Source: Acinetobacter sp. YWS30-1
GTDB taxonomy: Bacteria; Pseudomonadota; Gammaproteobacteria; Pseudomonadales; Moraxellaceae
DNA length: 64,000 bases
NCBI RefSeq assembly: GCF_033558715.1
Contig: NZ_CP114606.1
Coordinates: 1,984,001-2,048,000, forward strand
Direction: 5' to 3'
In this document: one piece after another, positions 1 to 9,833 of the stretch
Position numbering within the stretch: position 1 is the first letter of the stretch
How the letters are laid out: every line of letters begins with the position of its first letter
Program-made: the position numbers and the translations under genes
Notes under the pieces: generated by a model
Seen by the model: only the letters and a program-made list of their open reading frames with translations
The model's database searches: none
Told to the model about the DNA's origin: nothing

Positions 1-227
1 CAGTCATTGTTCTTGCAGGTGTAGAGGGTGACAAGGTTAGCTTGATTGCATCTGTAGCTAAAGACTTTACTGCTTCTATTAAAGCGGGTGACATCATCAA
101 ACACTTGGCAACTGAGCTAGGTGGTAAAGGTGGTGGTAAACCTGACTTGGCACAAGGTGGCGCGCCACTTAACGAGAAGTTTGCTCCAGTGATGGCTGAT
201 TTAGCAGCTTGGCTTGAAGCAAAATAA
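1..227 (+). CDS. alaS: Alanyl-tRNA synthetase, C-terminal fragment
   Basis: This is the last 74 codons of a gene that enters from the left edge, in the frame starting at base 3. The visible part ends with a glycine-rich GGKGGGKPDLAQGG segment, which is typical of the DHHA1 domain at the C-terminus of AlaRS. The enzyme charges tRNA-Ala in the cytoplasm. The following lysC and csrA on the same strand match the alaS-lysC-csrA order known in related gammaproteobacteria, which supports the call. The catalytic and editing domains lie outside the window. Confidence 0.93.
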   Translation, partial: VIVLAGVEGDKVSLIASVAKDFTASIKAGDIIKHLATELGGKGGGKPDLAQGGAPLNEKFAPVMADLAAWLEAK

Positions 228-247
228 AAACTTCATTTTGTGTAACT

Positions 248-271
248 GACCCTGATCGGAAAATCAGGGTC
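248..271 (+). terminator. Hairpin between alaS and lysC
   Basis: A perfect 9-bp stem, GACCCTGAT / ATCAGGGTC, has a 6-base loop and lies in the 64-bp gap between the two genes. It lacks a proper U-tract, so it is more likely a partial terminator or mRNA 3' stabiliser than a full stop. Confidence 0.5.
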
Positions 272-291
272 ATGGTTTATATGGAACAACT

Positions 292-1572
292 ATGGCATTA
301 ATCGTTCAAAAATATGGTGGTACCTCAATGGGTACTCCCGAGCGCATTCTCAATGTTGCTCGTCGTGTGAAGCGCTGGCATGACCATGGCCACAAGATGG
401 TTGTAGTCGTATCTGCTATGAGTGGTGAAACCAACCGCTTGCTTGCTCTCGCGAAAGCCATTACCGAAACCCCTGACCCACGTGAACTTGACCAAATGGT
501 TTCTACGGGTGAACAGGTAACGATTTCCATGTTAGCTATGGCGCTGAATTCAATTGGCGTTGAAGCTAAATCTTTAACTGGTCGCCAGGTTGGTATTAAA
601 ACTGACAGTGCATTCACCAAAGCACGTATCGAATCTATTGATACCGATGTATTGACTGAAAACCTGGACGCAGGCCGCGTGATTGTGGTTGCAGGTTTCC
701 AAGGCTTTGATGCTAATGGCAATACCACAACTTTAGGTCGTGGTGGTTCTGATACTTCAGGTGTTGCCCTTGCTGCAGCGCTAAAAGCGGATGAATGTCA
801 GATTTACACAGACGTTGATGGCGTATATACGACTGACCCTCGTGTTGCTCCTAAAGCGAAAAAAGTAGACCGTATCTCTTTCGAAGAAATGCTGGAAATG
901 GCATCTTTAGGTTCTAAAGTTCTTCAAATTCGCTCTGTAGAATTTGCAGGCAAGTACCAAGTGCCTTTACGGGTACTCTCAAGCTTCGATAATGACAATG
1001 ATGGCGCATTTGACGAAGACTTCAAAAACAACGTCGGAACTCTTATTACTACTGAACTGGAAGACAACATGGAACAGCCAATTATCTCTGGTATCGCGTT
1101 CAACCGCGACGAAGCTAAACTGACTATTCTGGGTGTTCCAGATGAGCCAGGTATTGCATCTAAAATTCTTAAACCAATTGGTGATGCCAATATCGAAGTG
1201 GATATGATTATCCAGAACGTTGAAGAAGATGGTACAACTGATTTCACGTTTACTGTAAACCGCGGTGAACTCGCTAAAGCCAAAAAAATCCTTGAAGAAA
1301 CTGCTCAAGCGATTGGCGCACGTGAAGTTGCAACTCGTGATGACATCGTAAAAGTGTCTATCGTAGGTGTAGGTATGCGTTCTCACGCTGGTGTAGCGAG
1401 CAAAATGTTCACTGCCCTTGCTGATGAAGGCATCAACATCCTGATGATTTCTACTTCTGAAATCAAGATTTCAGTAATTATCGAAGAGAATTATCTTGAG
1501 CTTGCAGTTCGCTCACTTCACACTGCGTTTGGTTTAGACCGTGAACATGGTGAATCTAGCGCACGCGCTTAA
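292..1572 (+). CDS. lysC: Aspartate kinase
   Basis: The enzyme phosphorylates aspartate, the first step towards lysine, threonine, methionine and diaminopimelate. The 426-residue protein has the kinase signature KYGGTS at residues 7-12 and a nucleotide-binding TTLGRGGSD at 146-154. Two ACT regulatory domains fill the part after about residue 265, as in monofunctional feedback-controlled aspartokinases. Length is normal for the family. It sits 64 bp after alaS and before csrA, and is closed by a hairpin at 1635-1660. The ACT domains imply allosteric inhibition by lysine and/or threonine, but the effector cannot be read from sequence. Confidence 0.96.
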   Translation: MALIVQKYGGTSMGTPERILNVARRVKRWHDHGHKMVVVVSAMSGETNRLLALAKAITETPDPRELDQMVSTGEQVTISMLAMALNSIGVEAKSLTGRQVGIKTDSAFTKARIESIDTDVLTENLDAGRVIVVAGFQGFDANGNTTTLGRGGSDTSGVALAAALKADECQIYTDVDGVYTTDPRVAPKAKKVDRISFEEMLEMASLGSKVLQIRSVEFAGKYQVPLRVLSSFDNDNDGAFDEDFKNNVGTLITTELEDNMEQPIISGIAFNRDEAKLTILGVPDEPGIASKILKPIGDANIEVDMIIQNVEEDGTTDFTFTVNRGELAKAKKILEETAQAIGAREVATRDDIVKVSIVGVGMRSHAGVASKMFTALADEGINILMISTSEIKISVIIEENYLELAVRSLHTAFGLDREHGESSARA

Positions 1573-1634
1573 GAGAACTACAAAATACCGTCATTGTCTG
1601 ACAGTATTTCATTAAATCTCTACAAAAATGCAGG

Positions 1635-1660
1635 GCCACTATAGTTTTTTTTATAGTGGC
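1635..1660 (+). terminator. Hairpin after lysC
   Basis: A 9-bp perfect stem GCCACTATA / TATAGTGGC encloses an 8-base loop, almost all T. The loop rather than the 3' flank carries the T run, so termination may be inefficient. Confidence 0.55.
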
Positions 1661-1820
1661 TCTGTTATATTAAGCCTAAGGATTTTCAACAGCCTGGATA
1701 GTTAACCTCTTCATTTCATGGACAGGACTTTCTATTCAAACTTTAACTATATAATTTTAGGTTGTGTTTTTTTATTACATTCAATAGATTGCAGGTTTTG
1801 CATTTTGCAAGGAGAGAAAC

Positions 1821-2078
1821 ATGCTGATTTTGACTCGACGCGTCGGGGAAACTTTAATGATCGGAGACCAAGTCAGCGTGACTGTACTTGGCGTAAAAGG
1901 CAACCAGGTTCGTATTGGGGTAAATGCTCCGAAAGAAGTCTCTGTACACCGTGAAGAGATTTACCAGCGTATCCAGCATGAACGTGCAATGCATGAACAT
2001 CTTCAGCATATTGACCAGGATTATCAGCCTTCTTCTTATGAAGATGATAACCAGACACAAAATAACTTTAACCGTTAA
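1821..2078 (+). CDS. csrA: Carbon storage regulator CsrA (long-tailed form)
   Basis: CsrA is a dimeric RNA-binding protein that recognises GGA motifs, usually near ribosome binding sites, and represses or stabilises mRNAs. The core matches the family: L4, the G24-V-K-G27 turn and the RNA-contact R44 are all present. The protein is 85 residues against about 61 in E. coli. The extra C-terminal tail from about residue 60 is rich in Gln, Asp and Asn and looks disordered, as known for Moraxellaceae. A strong AAGGAG ribosome binding site lies just upstream. A GGA-rich RNA candidate at 40229-40437 could be one of its antagonists. Confidence 0.96.
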   Translation: MLILTRRVGETLMIGDQVSVTVLGVKGNQVRIGVNAPKEVSVHREEIYQRIQHERAMHEHLQHIDQDYQPSSYEDDNQTQNNFNR

Positions 2079-2092
2079 TTTTGTATGAATAT

Positions 2093-2116
2093 AAAAGCGG
2101 CTTTTAAGCCGCTTTT
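2093..2116 (+). terminator. Terminator after csrA
   Basis: A 9-bp perfect stem AAAAGCGGC / GCCGCTTTT has a TTTTAA loop. The A/T flanks make it usable from both strands, so it can also serve the convergent rnhB. Confidence 0.85.
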
Positions 2117-2157
2117 AATTTGTCTAATTTTCAACTGCATAGCAAAATAATCAGACT

Positions 2158-2748
2158 TTATCCTGCCTGCTGCTGATCAAGCAACGCTGCCAGCACTTTT
2201 TTCACCGGTCCGAAACTACGACGGTGCTCATCAATCACCCCGTGTAAGGCAATCGCTTCAAAATGTGCTTTGGTCGGATAACCCTTATGCTTGGCAAAGC
2301 CAAATTGTGGATACCTCTGATCCATCTCTACCATCTGGCGATCCCGGGTCACTTTTGCCAGAATACTGGCTGCCGAGATTTCAGGATGCAGAGCATCCCC
2401 ACCTACAACCGCATCACAGCTCATCGCAAGACCCTGAGGAATCTTGTTGCCATCGACCAGTACATGTTCCGGCTGAATGCTTAATGCTTCCACAGCGCGG
2501 CGCATTGCCAGCAAAGAGGCCTGCAAAATATTATGCTCGTCGATTTCTGCCGCAGAGGCTTCAGCGATGGCCCAAGCCAGTGCTTTTTCCTGAATCTCAA
2601 TAAAAAGTTTTTCTCGCTTCTTCTCGCTTAGCTTCTTGGAATCATTTAAGCCCCGAATCGGGTTGTTCGGATCCAATATCACAGCTGCAGCGACTACCGA
2701 CCCTACTAATGGCCCACGCCCTGCTTCATCTACACCAGCAATGTTCAT
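2158..2748 (-). CDS. rnhB: Ribonuclease HII
   Basis: RNase HII cuts the RNA strand of RNA/DNA hybrids and initiates removal of single ribonucleotides from DNA. The start [12 protein letters not shown] carries the first two catalytic acidic residues, and LNDSKKLS follows as in the family. I prefer the internal ATG at 2748 (196 residues) because a GGGA ribosome binding site precedes it, whereas the ATG at 2760 falls in the T-run of an upstream terminator. The gene is convergent with csrA. Confidence 0.95.
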   Translation of the reverse strand: MNIAGVDEAGRGPLVGSVVAAAVILDPNNPIRGLNDSKKLSEKKREKLFIEIQEKALAWAIAEASAAEIDEHNILQASLLAMRRAVEALSIQPEHVLVDGNKIPQGLAMSCDAVVGGDALHPEISAASILAKVTRDRQMVEMDQRYPQFGFAKHKGYPTKAHFEAIALHGVIDEHRRSFGPVKKVLAALLDQQQAG

Positions 2749-2764
2749 TTTATTTCCCATAAAA

Positions 2765-2789
2765 AATAGGCTGAACCAGTCAGCCTATT
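2765..2789 (-). terminator. Terminator of the lipoprotein gene at 2806-3186
   Basis: A 10-bp perfect stem AATAGGCTGA / TCAGCCTATT with a 5-base loop is followed on the minus strand by a run of T. Confidence 0.85.
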
Positions 2790-2805
2790 CAAATTTGATT
2801 TTGAC

Positions 2806-3186
2806 TTAGTTTACCGCTTCAGCCACGCAAGCGTTAATAGTATTTGCAACGACATTGCCTACAATAGTTGCACGTGCTGCTGGGTCAATTGCTGCAGTCG
2901 CCAAATCTACCGCAGTCACGTTTTGTGGTGCTTTTTCACTCACGCAACCACAAATTTCAGACTGGATATTCTGTTTTTGTGTTTCTGTCATTAAACGTGT
3001 TGCAGTTTGCCAAGCCGGAATATTATTTAGTTCAGTAACACATTTTGCATTGATGGCAATTTTAATGGCTGCAGAACCGAGTTGCTGACCTGTACTTGCT
3101 TGAGTTGGGGTGCCTGTACCTTGGGGTGCTACGCAGGCAGAAAGAACAAGTGCTAATGGAGCAACAACAGCCAATAATTTTTTCAC
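2806..3186 (-). CDS. Predicted lipoprotein with Cys-Gly-Cys motif (paralogue 1)
   Basis: I do not recognise a named family. The 126-residue protein has a lipoprotein signal with lipobox LSAC (Cys18), a Thr/Gln/Gly-rich linker, then a helical domain. That domain holds Cys49, Trp59, Cys79-Gly-Cys81 and Cys120. The neighbour at 3371-3715 repeats the same cysteine spacing exactly (C-x29-CGC-x38-C), so the two are diverged duplicates. The four cysteines probably form two disulfides in the periplasm; this is inference. It has its own terminator at 2765-2789. Confidence 0.85.
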   Translation of the reverse strand: MKKLLAVVAPLALVLSACVAPQGTGTPTQASTGQQLGSAAIKIAINAKCVTELNNIPAWQTATRLMTETQKQNIQSEICGCVSEKAPQNVTAVDLATAAIDPAARATIVGNVVANTINACVAEAVN

Positions 3187-3370
3187 GGATTTTATCCTTT
3201 TTTCAACTTTTAAAATATGCAGCTATTGTGCCGAAGTTTATCGCAATAAGAAATCTAAAAATGCGCCATGATGTCTAATCTGCGCACAGCCAGATTCACA
3301 GCCATCACAGGAAAGAAGACTCACTACTCATTTAAGGGTAAGGCCTGAATAAGCCAGCCCCCAAAAATCC

Positions 3371-3715
3371 TTAATTGATAAACTCGCCCATACAGCCTTT
3401 TAAGCTATTGGCAATTGCTTTACGGGTCAGCTCTTTTTTAGTTTCTTCATCAACGGTTGCTTTTAACAGGGTTTTAGCCGGAACACCTTCCAAGGCATGC
3501 TCACCTACACAGCCACATACTTTTTGCTGTAAATGCTGTTTATTGGCTTCAGCCATGAAATAAGTACCCATTTTCCAGACTTTGGAATCTTTCAGCTCTT
3601 GGCCACACTGATATTCAATCAGAGGTTTCAGGGCTTTCTGAGTCATTGAGGTATCTGCACAAGCAGGATTGATTAAGCTAACAGCCAGAACAGGCCACAG
3701 GAATTTTAATTTCAT
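3371..3715 (-). CDS. Predicted secreted protein with Cys-Gly-Cys motif (paralogue 2)
   Basis: The 114-residue protein begins with a signal peptide that ends near Ala-Cys-Ala at residues 18-20, so it may be cleaved by signal peptidase I rather than lipidated. The mature part has Cys37, Trp47, Cys67-Gly-Cys69 and Cys108. These intervals are identical to those in the lipoprotein at 2806-3186, and the patterns around them (C..EL, W, M.E..KQ, CGCV.E) also match. Function is unknown. No recognisable catalytic motif is visible. Confidence 0.82.
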   Translation of the reverse strand: MKLKFLWPVLAVSLINPACADTSMTQKALKPLIEYQCGQELKDSKVWKMGTYFMAEANKQHLQQKVCGCVGEHALEGVPAKTLLKATVDEETKKELTRKAIANSLKGCMGEFIN

Positions 3716-3797
3716 CTTTGGTTCACAGATCAGATTAAATAAAAAGGCAGAGCGAACTCCACCCTCTTTGGGCTAACAAATTTACTGGAATGATATT

Positions 3798-4811
<1,014 letters not shown>

Positions 4812-4830
4812 TTAAACCTGAGAAAAATAA

Positions 4831-4861
4831 AAAAGGGTGCAAACTGAGTTTACACCCTTTT
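4831..4861 (-). terminator. Terminator between the purine permease and adenine deaminase
   Basis: AAAAGGGTG-C-AAAC pairs with GTTT-A-CACCCTTTT around a 3-base loop. The single imperfect position is C/A on the plus strand but becomes a G-U pair in minus-strand RNA, and a T-run follows on that strand. This marks it as a terminator for the permease transcript. Confidence 0.8.
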
Positions 4862-4876
4862 GATATTCGACAAAAA

Positions 4877-6199
4877 TTAGCCGCCAAACATCCAGAACTT
4901 CAATGCCCACAGTACTGCGATGATCCATACCATGTATGGAACAGTTTTCGATTTACCTGTCAGCAGTTTAATCAGCGCATAGCTGATAAAACCCATTGCG
5001 ATACCATCTGCAATTGAGTACGTAAATGGCATGAATACAATGGTCAGGAACGCCGGAACCGCTTCAGTAATATCATCCCATTCAATATGGACAATACCCT
5101 GAATCATCAATACACCGACAAATAGCAATGCTGGTGCAGTTGCAAAGCCTGGTACAGATTGAGCCAATGGAGCCAGGAACAGGCAGGCAATGAACAGCAA
5201 GCCAACCACAACTGCAGTCAGACCGGTACGACCACCTGCTGCAACACCCGCTGATGACTCAATATAAGGTGTAGTTGAAGAAGTACCCAAAGCAGCACCT
5301 GCAACAATCGCAGAAGAATCGGCAAATAATGCTTTTTTCAGACGCGGCAATTTACCATCTTTTAACAAACCTGCACGATGTGAAACACCTACTAGCGTAC
5401 CAGTAGAGTCAAACAGATCGACCAAGAAGAATACGAAGATCACACCGATCAGGCTGGCTGTAAACAGACCTTGAAAGTCCATTTGCAGGAAGGTTGGTGC
5501 CAGTGAAGGAATTTGACCCACTACACCTTGGAACTGGTTATAACCTAAAGCAGTAGAAATCGCAGTGATTACCAAAATACTGATAATGATCGCACCACGT
5601 ACTTTGAAGTGATGCATTACCACCACTAACAGGAAGCCAAGTAGCGCAAGCATAACAGTTGGCTGTTTCAAATCACCCAGACCCACCAAGGTCGCTTGAT
5701 TATCAACAATGATGCCAGCATTTTTCAGTGCAACCAGGGCCAGGAACAGGCCAATACCACCGCCAATCGCCAGTTTGAGTGACATTGGAATGGCATTGAC
5801 AATCGCCTCACGTATTTTGAACATACTGATGGCAATGAAGACCAGACCAGATACAAATACTGCACCTAATGCAGTTTGCCAAGGCACACCCATTCCCAGA
5901 CAGACTGAGTAGGTAAAGAAGGCATTCAGGCCCATACCCGGTGCAAGTGCGATTGGATAATTGGCAATTAGCCCCATCACCAGACAGCCAATTGCGGCTG
6001 CAAGACAGGTGGCTACAAAGACAGCCCCATGATCCATCCCGGTTTCGGATAAAATCATCGGATTAACAATAATGATGTAACACATTGTCAGGAACGTGGT
6101 TACACCTGCCAGAACTTCTGTACGGAAACTGGTTTTGTTTTCACTCAGTTTGAACAGACGTTCCAGCATATTTTCTGAAGATGGATTAGGAGTCGTCAT
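4877..6199 (-). CDS. AzgA-type purine (adenine/guanine/hypoxanthine) permease, NCS2 superfamily
   Basis: The protein has 440 residues and many hydrophobic helices, consistent with a 12-14 helix NCS2 transporter of the inner membrane. It begins with an ERLFKLSENKTSFRTE segment followed by a helix with TMCYIIIVNP. It also carries the ALAPGMGLNAFF substrate-site motif and a SSTTPYIESSAGVAAGGRTG motif, both diagnostic of the AzgA branch, which imports purine bases by proton symport. It lies 77 bp upstream of adenine deaminase on the same strand. I cannot distinguish adenine from guanine/hypoxanthine specificity. Confidence 0.92.
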   Translation of the reverse strand: MTTPNPSSENMLERLFKLSENKTSFRTEVLAGVTTFLTMCYIIIVNPMILSETGMDHGAVFVATCLAAAIGCLVMGLIANYPIALAPGMGLNAFFTYSVCLGMGVPWQTALGAVFVSGLVFIAISMFKIREAIVNAIPMSLKLAIGGGIGLFLALVALKNAGIIVDNQATLVGLGDLKQPTVMLALLGFLLVVVMHHFKVRGAIIISILVITAISTALGYNQFQGVVGQIPSLAPTFLQMDFQGLFTASLIGVIFVFFLVDLFDSTGTLVGVSHRAGLLKDGKLPRLKKALFADSSAIVAGAALGTSSTTPYIESSAGVAAGGRTGLTAVVVGLLFIACLFLAPLAQSVPGFATAPALLFVGVLMIQGIVHIEWDDITEAVPAFLTIVFMPFTYSIADGIAMGFISYALIKLLTGKSKTVPYMVWIIAVLWALKFWMFGG

Positions 6200-6641
6200 G
6201 ACCTAGCCCCTATTGAGTAAACTTTATGCTTTAAGCATGCCGCCGAATCCAGGAAATTTTATAGAAAACTTCATGAATTTTAAGGATCTGTTAGCAACGA
6301 ATATGCCAGCTTCGCCATTTAGCGGGTCAAAATGTTTCAATAGCGAACAGTAAGAAAACTGCGCTAGAAAAACTCAAAAAACAATCTAAACAAAAAAGCT
6401 GCATAACCCCTATGCAGCTTTTTTCATCATTAGAATCAAATACTTAATTTAAGTAAATTTGATCTAACTTTATCTTTTGCAAATTATAACACATTGATTT
6501 CTGATTGCTTCTTAGAATTTATATTTTATTAAAAATTAATATAAGTTAGCTCTATTATTATTAAATTTTCTTTTATTTATTATGATTTTATTTTTATCTT
6601 TTTACCTGGTTCTCCTGATCAAAGAGCTTAGTGCAAATCTA
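6200..6641. other. Intergenic region with one strong hairpin
   Basis: This gap between two minus-strand genes must contain the purine permease promoter near 6200-6300, though I could not pick out clear boxes. The terminator at 6392-6424 is listed separately. Bases from about 6470 onward become very AT-rich and I see no gene there. Confidence 0.6.
6392..6424 (-). terminator. Bidirectional-looking terminator
   Basis: A 13-bp perfect stem AAAAAAGCTGCAT / ATGCAGCTTTTTT has a 7-base loop. The nearest upstream gene on the minus strand is the small ORF ending at 6642. Confidence 0.85.
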
Positions 6642-6803
6642 TTACGGTCTGGGCCGATTTGCATTCAGCAATTTAGTTGAATGTTGTACTTCTTTCAGAA
6701 TCTGATGAAGCTCTTCATGTTTTCTTGTTTCGGCCTGTTGGTGAACACAATAACCGAGTAAACCCACCATCAGCACAAAAATAGGAATCGTATAAATTTT
6801 CAT
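6642..6803 (-). CDS. Small single-pass membrane protein (hypothetical)
   Basis: The chosen ATG gives 53 residues: a hydrophobic helix from about residue 3 to 19 (IYTIPIFVLMVGLLGYC) followed by a charged, His/Glu/Lys-rich tail. The frame is open further upstream to 6869, but those extra residues look non-coding. No clear ribosome binding site precedes any candidate start. The gene lies in AT-rich DNA and is followed by a strong terminator, which favours it being real. Function is unknown. Confidence 0.45.
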   Translation of the reverse strand: MKIYTIPIFVLMVGLLGYCVHQQAETRKHEELHQILKEVQHSTKLLNANRPRP

Positions 6804-6869
6804 TTTTGTAGTTGAGTTGTGTAACAGCATTGAAATTATGCTAACAAAATAACAATAAAATTGTGACAT

Positions 6870-7254
6870 AGTTTACAAATAACTCGATAAAATGCAGTTT
6901 TTCAATTATTTAGAGTTTTTATATTCTTCATTTTTTTTATACTTCTTATTCAATTAATCATAATTTTTTGAGCCATATTTTTTTATTTTTTAGTCATTTT
7001 TTGAATATTAAAAGAAATTAATTGATTGATTCTATTTTTTATTTTTTTAGAAATTTGTCTTTACTATATAAATTTATCGATTGAAAAATATCTTTTAAAG
7101 CTCACTATAGCTTTCATTATATTATTTAGCTTTTCTTCTAAAAAATTTATCCATTTCCTGTCAAAAATTCTTCTAAATAAATGATATTTTGAAAGTTCCT
7201 TCCCTATTTTTTAATTTTTATTCAATTCAACCTAATATTGCTAAACTTAAATTT
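6870..7254. other. Very AT-rich intergenic region
   Basis: This stretch, contiguous with AT-rich sequence from about 6470, is dominated by runs of A and T with very few G or C. I find no convincing ORF, tRNA or strong hairpin in it. Promoters for the small upstream ORF on the minus strand may lie here. Confidence 0.6.
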
Positions 7255-7295
7255 ACCCAAGACTTTTAAGAAAATTTCTTCATTCAGTCTTGGGT
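7255..7295 (-). terminator. Stem-loop after yaaA
   Basis: A 10-bp perfect stem ACCCAAGACT / AGTCTTGGGT encloses a 21-base loop and sits 13 bp beyond the yaaA stop codon. The trailing T content on the minus strand is weak. Confidence 0.55.
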
Positions 7296-7308
7296 GAATC
7301 TTTTATCT

Positions 7309-8091
7309 TTAAGCAGCTAGCTGCTCATCACGTTTAAATACCAACTCACCTTTTAGTGAACTTTCAGCATCAAAATAATACCCATCGGTATTAAAGGCTT
7401 TTAAGTCTTCAGTTCGTTTAATCTGGTTTTCAATGATAAAGCGCGCCATTAAACCACGAGCTTTCTTGGCATAGAAGCTGATGACTTTATATTTACCATT
7501 TTTCTGATCTAAAAATACCGGCTTGATGATTTCAGCCTGAATTTTGCTTTCTTTCACTGCCTTGTAATATTCATCCGAAGCAATATTGACCAGAATTTCA
7601 GACTCTGCTGCTGCCAGGTCATGATTGATCAGATCAGTGATGGTATGTCCCCAGAACTCGTAGAGATGAGCACCACGTGGGTTAGTCAATTTGGTTCCCA
7701 TCTCCAGACGGTAAGGCATCATTAGATCCAGCGGACGCAATAAGCCATAGAGGCCGGATAACATACGCAGATGGTTCTGTGCGTAATGAATCTGATCCTG
7801 CTTTAACTGGTAAGCATCCAGACCGGTATAAACATCCCCTTTAAAGGCAAAGATTGCCTGACGAGCATTGGAAAAATCAAAATCCGGCTGCCAGTCTCTG
7901 AAGCGTTCCACATTCAAATTGGCAATTTTTTCACTGACGCTCATTAAGCTGGCAATTTCAGTTGCTGATAACTTGCGGGCAACTTCTATCAATTCCTGGG
8001 AATGTTCCAGCAATCTTGCCTGAGTAAATTGATCGGTAGGTAAAGGCGTTTCGTAATCTAGAGTCTTGGCTGGAGAAATTAAAGCAAGCAT
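7309..8091 (-). CDS. yaaA: Peroxide stress protein YaaA
   Basis: The 260-residue protein starts with [11 protein letters not shown] and carries [34 protein letters not shown] and the C-terminal [12 protein letters not shown] block, all signatures of the DUF328/YaaA family. In E. coli YaaA limits intracellular free iron and DNA damage during hydrogen peroxide stress and belongs to the OxyR regulon. It is cytoplasmic. It is divergent from the hydrolase gene at 8214. I did not find a clear OxyR site by eye. Confidence 0.93.
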   Translation of the reverse strand: MLALISPAKTLDYETPLPTDQFTQARLLEHSQELIEVARKLSATEIASLMSVSEKIANLNVERFRDWQPDFDFSNARQAIFAFKGDVYTGLDAYQLKQDQIHYAQNHLRMLSGLYGLLRPLDLMMPYRLEMGTKLTNPRGAHLYEFWGHTITDLINHDLAAAESEILVNIASDEYYKAVKESKIQAEIIKPVFLDQKNGKYKVISFYAKKARGLMARFIIENQIKRTEDLKAFNTDGYYFDAESSLKGELVFKRDEQLAA

Positions 8092-8213
8092 AGCAACCTG
8101 GTTAAAAAATGATTAATCAAACTATATCAGTAGACTTATTTTAATTCCAATTCATGTTTTTATTTATCATAATCGTTAAAATAGAAAATTCTCCTGCAAT
8201 TTATCGGTTTTCT

Positions 8214-8846
8214 ATGTCCGAACCAATCTTCCTCCAAGGCCCTGCTGGCCAACTTGAGGTTTTTGTGGATTATCCTCAGGGTGAAGTGAAAGGATTCGCG
8301 ATTGTTTGTCATCCCCATCCATTACAAGGTGGCACACCACAACATAAGGTTCCGGTGTTACTGGCACAAATGTTTTTAGAGCGTGGTTGTGTTGTCTATC
8401 GTCCAAGTTTCCGTGGTTCTGGTCAAAGTGCCGGTCTGCATGATGAAGGCTTTGGTGAAACGGATGATATACTTGAAGTCATTAAATATGCGCGTCGCCA
8501 ACATATTGGCCTGCCTTTCTTTGCAGGCGGTTTCAGTTTTGGCGCACATGTCATGGCCAAGTGTTACGCTGCCCTGCCCGTTGAACTGCAACCTTCAAAA
8601 GTGATTTTGTGTGGTCTACCGACTGCAACCGTAGCTGGCCTACGTCACTATGTTACTCCACAGATCAAAGGTGATATTTTATTTATCCATGGTGAAGCGG
8701 ATGATGTCACGCTTTTATCCGACATGATTGAATGGGCCAAGCCTCAACGTCATCTGGTCACGATCTTGCCTGGCGCAAACCATTTCTTTACCGGTTATTT
8801 AAAACAGCTTCGGATTGCGATGAGCCGTTTCCTCGCATTAAGCTGA
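8214..8846 (+). CDS. Alpha/beta hydrolase (YcjY/CocE-like small serine hydrolase)
   Basis: From the ATG at 8214 the protein has 210 residues, starting MSEPIFLQGPAG. It shows an oxyanion-region VCHPHPLQGG at about 31-40, a nucleophile elbow GFSFG with Ser108, and later Asp (HGEADD) and His (GANHFF) in the order of an alpha/beta hydrolase triad. Such proteins are cytoplasmic and their substrates are mostly unknown. An upstream extension to 8154 exists but is hydrophobic, AT-rich and unlikely. It ends at a bidirectional terminator shared with the convergent acetyltransferase gene. Confidence 0.88.
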   Translation: MSEPIFLQGPAGQLEVFVDYPQGEVKGFAIVCHPHPLQGGTPQHKVPVLLAQMFLERGCVVYRPSFRGSGQSAGLHDEGFGETDDILEVIKYARRQHIGLPFFAGGFSFGAHVMAKCYAALPVELQPSKVILCGLPTATVAGLRHYVTPQIKGDILFIHGEADDVTLLSDMIEWAKPQRHLVTILPGANHFFTGYLKQLRIAMSRFLALS

Positions 8847-8848
8847 TC

Positions 8849-8880
8849 AAAAAAACCTCATCGAATGATGAGGTTTTTTT
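8849..8880. terminator. Bidirectional terminator
   Basis: A 14-bp perfect stem (seven A, CCTCATC / GATGAGG, seven T) with a GAAT loop separates two convergent genes and touches the stop codon of the minus-strand gene. Confidence 0.93.
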
Positions 8881-9424
8881 ATTCAGAAATAAAATCTTTA
8901 GCATGAATTTCATAAATTACAGCCCGATATTTAGGTTTATCTAGGTGGTTGGTAATTTTTCCACCTACACGTTCTGCAATTTTTCGGCTAGCCCAGTTTT
9001 CTTCGGCTACCGGATAGCTCAAAGCTTTGATCCCTAATGTATTGAAAGCATAGGCCACAATGCAACGTACTGCCTCATGTCCATAATGATGACCATGCGC
9101 CTTTTCACGAATCCAGATACCCACTTCAGGTATTTCATCATGCAGTCGATGTAAACCACATAGTCCGATAAATTCATGTCTTTCAATATGACGGATCACA
9201 AAGATATATTCTTTATGATCAGCCATATTGTTTAGCCAGTTTTGCCAGACTGTTGCAAATATCTGTTCAGATTCCGGTGCATCCCATGCCATAAAACGGG
9301 TCAGACTCGGGGTAATCGAGGCATAGGCTTCCGTAGCATCGGATGACTTAAAATAATCTAAAACAAGACGTTCACTTTGCAGTATGGGTGAAAGTCTTTG
9401 AATCGGTTGAACTAGTTTTTCCAC
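8879..9424 (-). CDS. GNAT-family N-acetyltransferase (RimJ/RimL type)
   Basis: The 181-residue protein has the layout of RimJ/RimL-like acetyltransferases: an N-terminal SERLVLDYF strand, the EFIGLCGLH strand, EVGIWIREKAHGHHYGHEA with a pyrophosphate-binding segment, and NWASRKIAERVGGK towards the end. It should transfer acetyl from acetyl-CoA to an unknown amine, possibly a protein N-terminus. Its start overlaps the end of the upstream gene at 9412 by 13 bp, so the two are probably cotranscribed. Confidence 0.9.
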   Translation of the reverse strand: MEKLVQPIQRLSPILQSERLVLDYFKSSDATEAYASITPSLTRFMAWDAPESEQIFATVWQNWLNNMADHKEYIFVIRHIERHEFIGLCGLHRLHDEIPEVGIWIREKAHGHHYGHEAVRCIVAYAFNTLGIKALSYPVAEENWASRKIAERVGGKITNHLDKPKYRAVIYEIHAKDFISE

Positions 9425-9777
9425 TCAAACTCACTAAAACTTTCTTGTTCTTTCAGTGATGCTTCAACGGCTTGTGCCAACTGATTTAATAAACTTTGTT
9501 CTGTAATCCGGTCCAGCCAGTCCTGCTCTTCATCCGGGTAAGAGGCAATTTCACAAATCAGGTGCCCTTCCTGATCTCGTGTCTCACAGCTCACTGATAA
9601 TGGCAACTCATGTTCATCGACACTTACAGCCACTTGTGCCCCACTTTGCGCCAAAGTCTTAAAGCCATATTTACCGAGCTCTTCCGTCAGCAGATGTGCC
9701 ACATATTCCTGAGTCTGCTGACTGCCCTGTAATTGTTGCTGGCTCTGAGGATTGGCCATAAATTTTAATTTTCGCAT
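9412..9777 (-). CDS. Hypothetical acidic protein
   Basis: The start at 9777 (MRKLKFMANPQ) is preceded by a weak GGA and gives 121 residues; an ATG at 9759 is also possible. The ORF can be extended to 9864 but that part runs through the tyrA/aroA terminator and is unlikely. The protein is Gln/Glu-rich with a helical start, then YVAHLLTEELGKYGFKTL, and no signal peptide or known motif. It overlaps the acetyltransferase gene downstream. Function is unknown. Confidence 0.7.
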   Translation of the reverse strand: MRKLKFMANPQSQQQLQGSQQTQEYVAHLLTEELGKYGFKTLAQSGAQVAVSVDEHELPLSVSCETRDQEGHLICEIASYPDEEQDWLDRITEQSLLNQLAQAVEASLKEQESFSEFEWKN

Positions 9778-9833
9778 TGCTACATCCAAATGGCTTTTTT
9801 GTTGTATGGTTTTAGCATAAGCCAATATAAACA

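Noticed and set aside
306..1386. Minus-strand frames antisense to lysC
   Set aside because: They are frame shadows of a strongly conserved enzyme and have no start signals.
7309..8091. A possible OxyR operator near yaaA or ahpF
   Set aside because: I could not see an OxyR-like spaced motif with confidence, so it is not listed.
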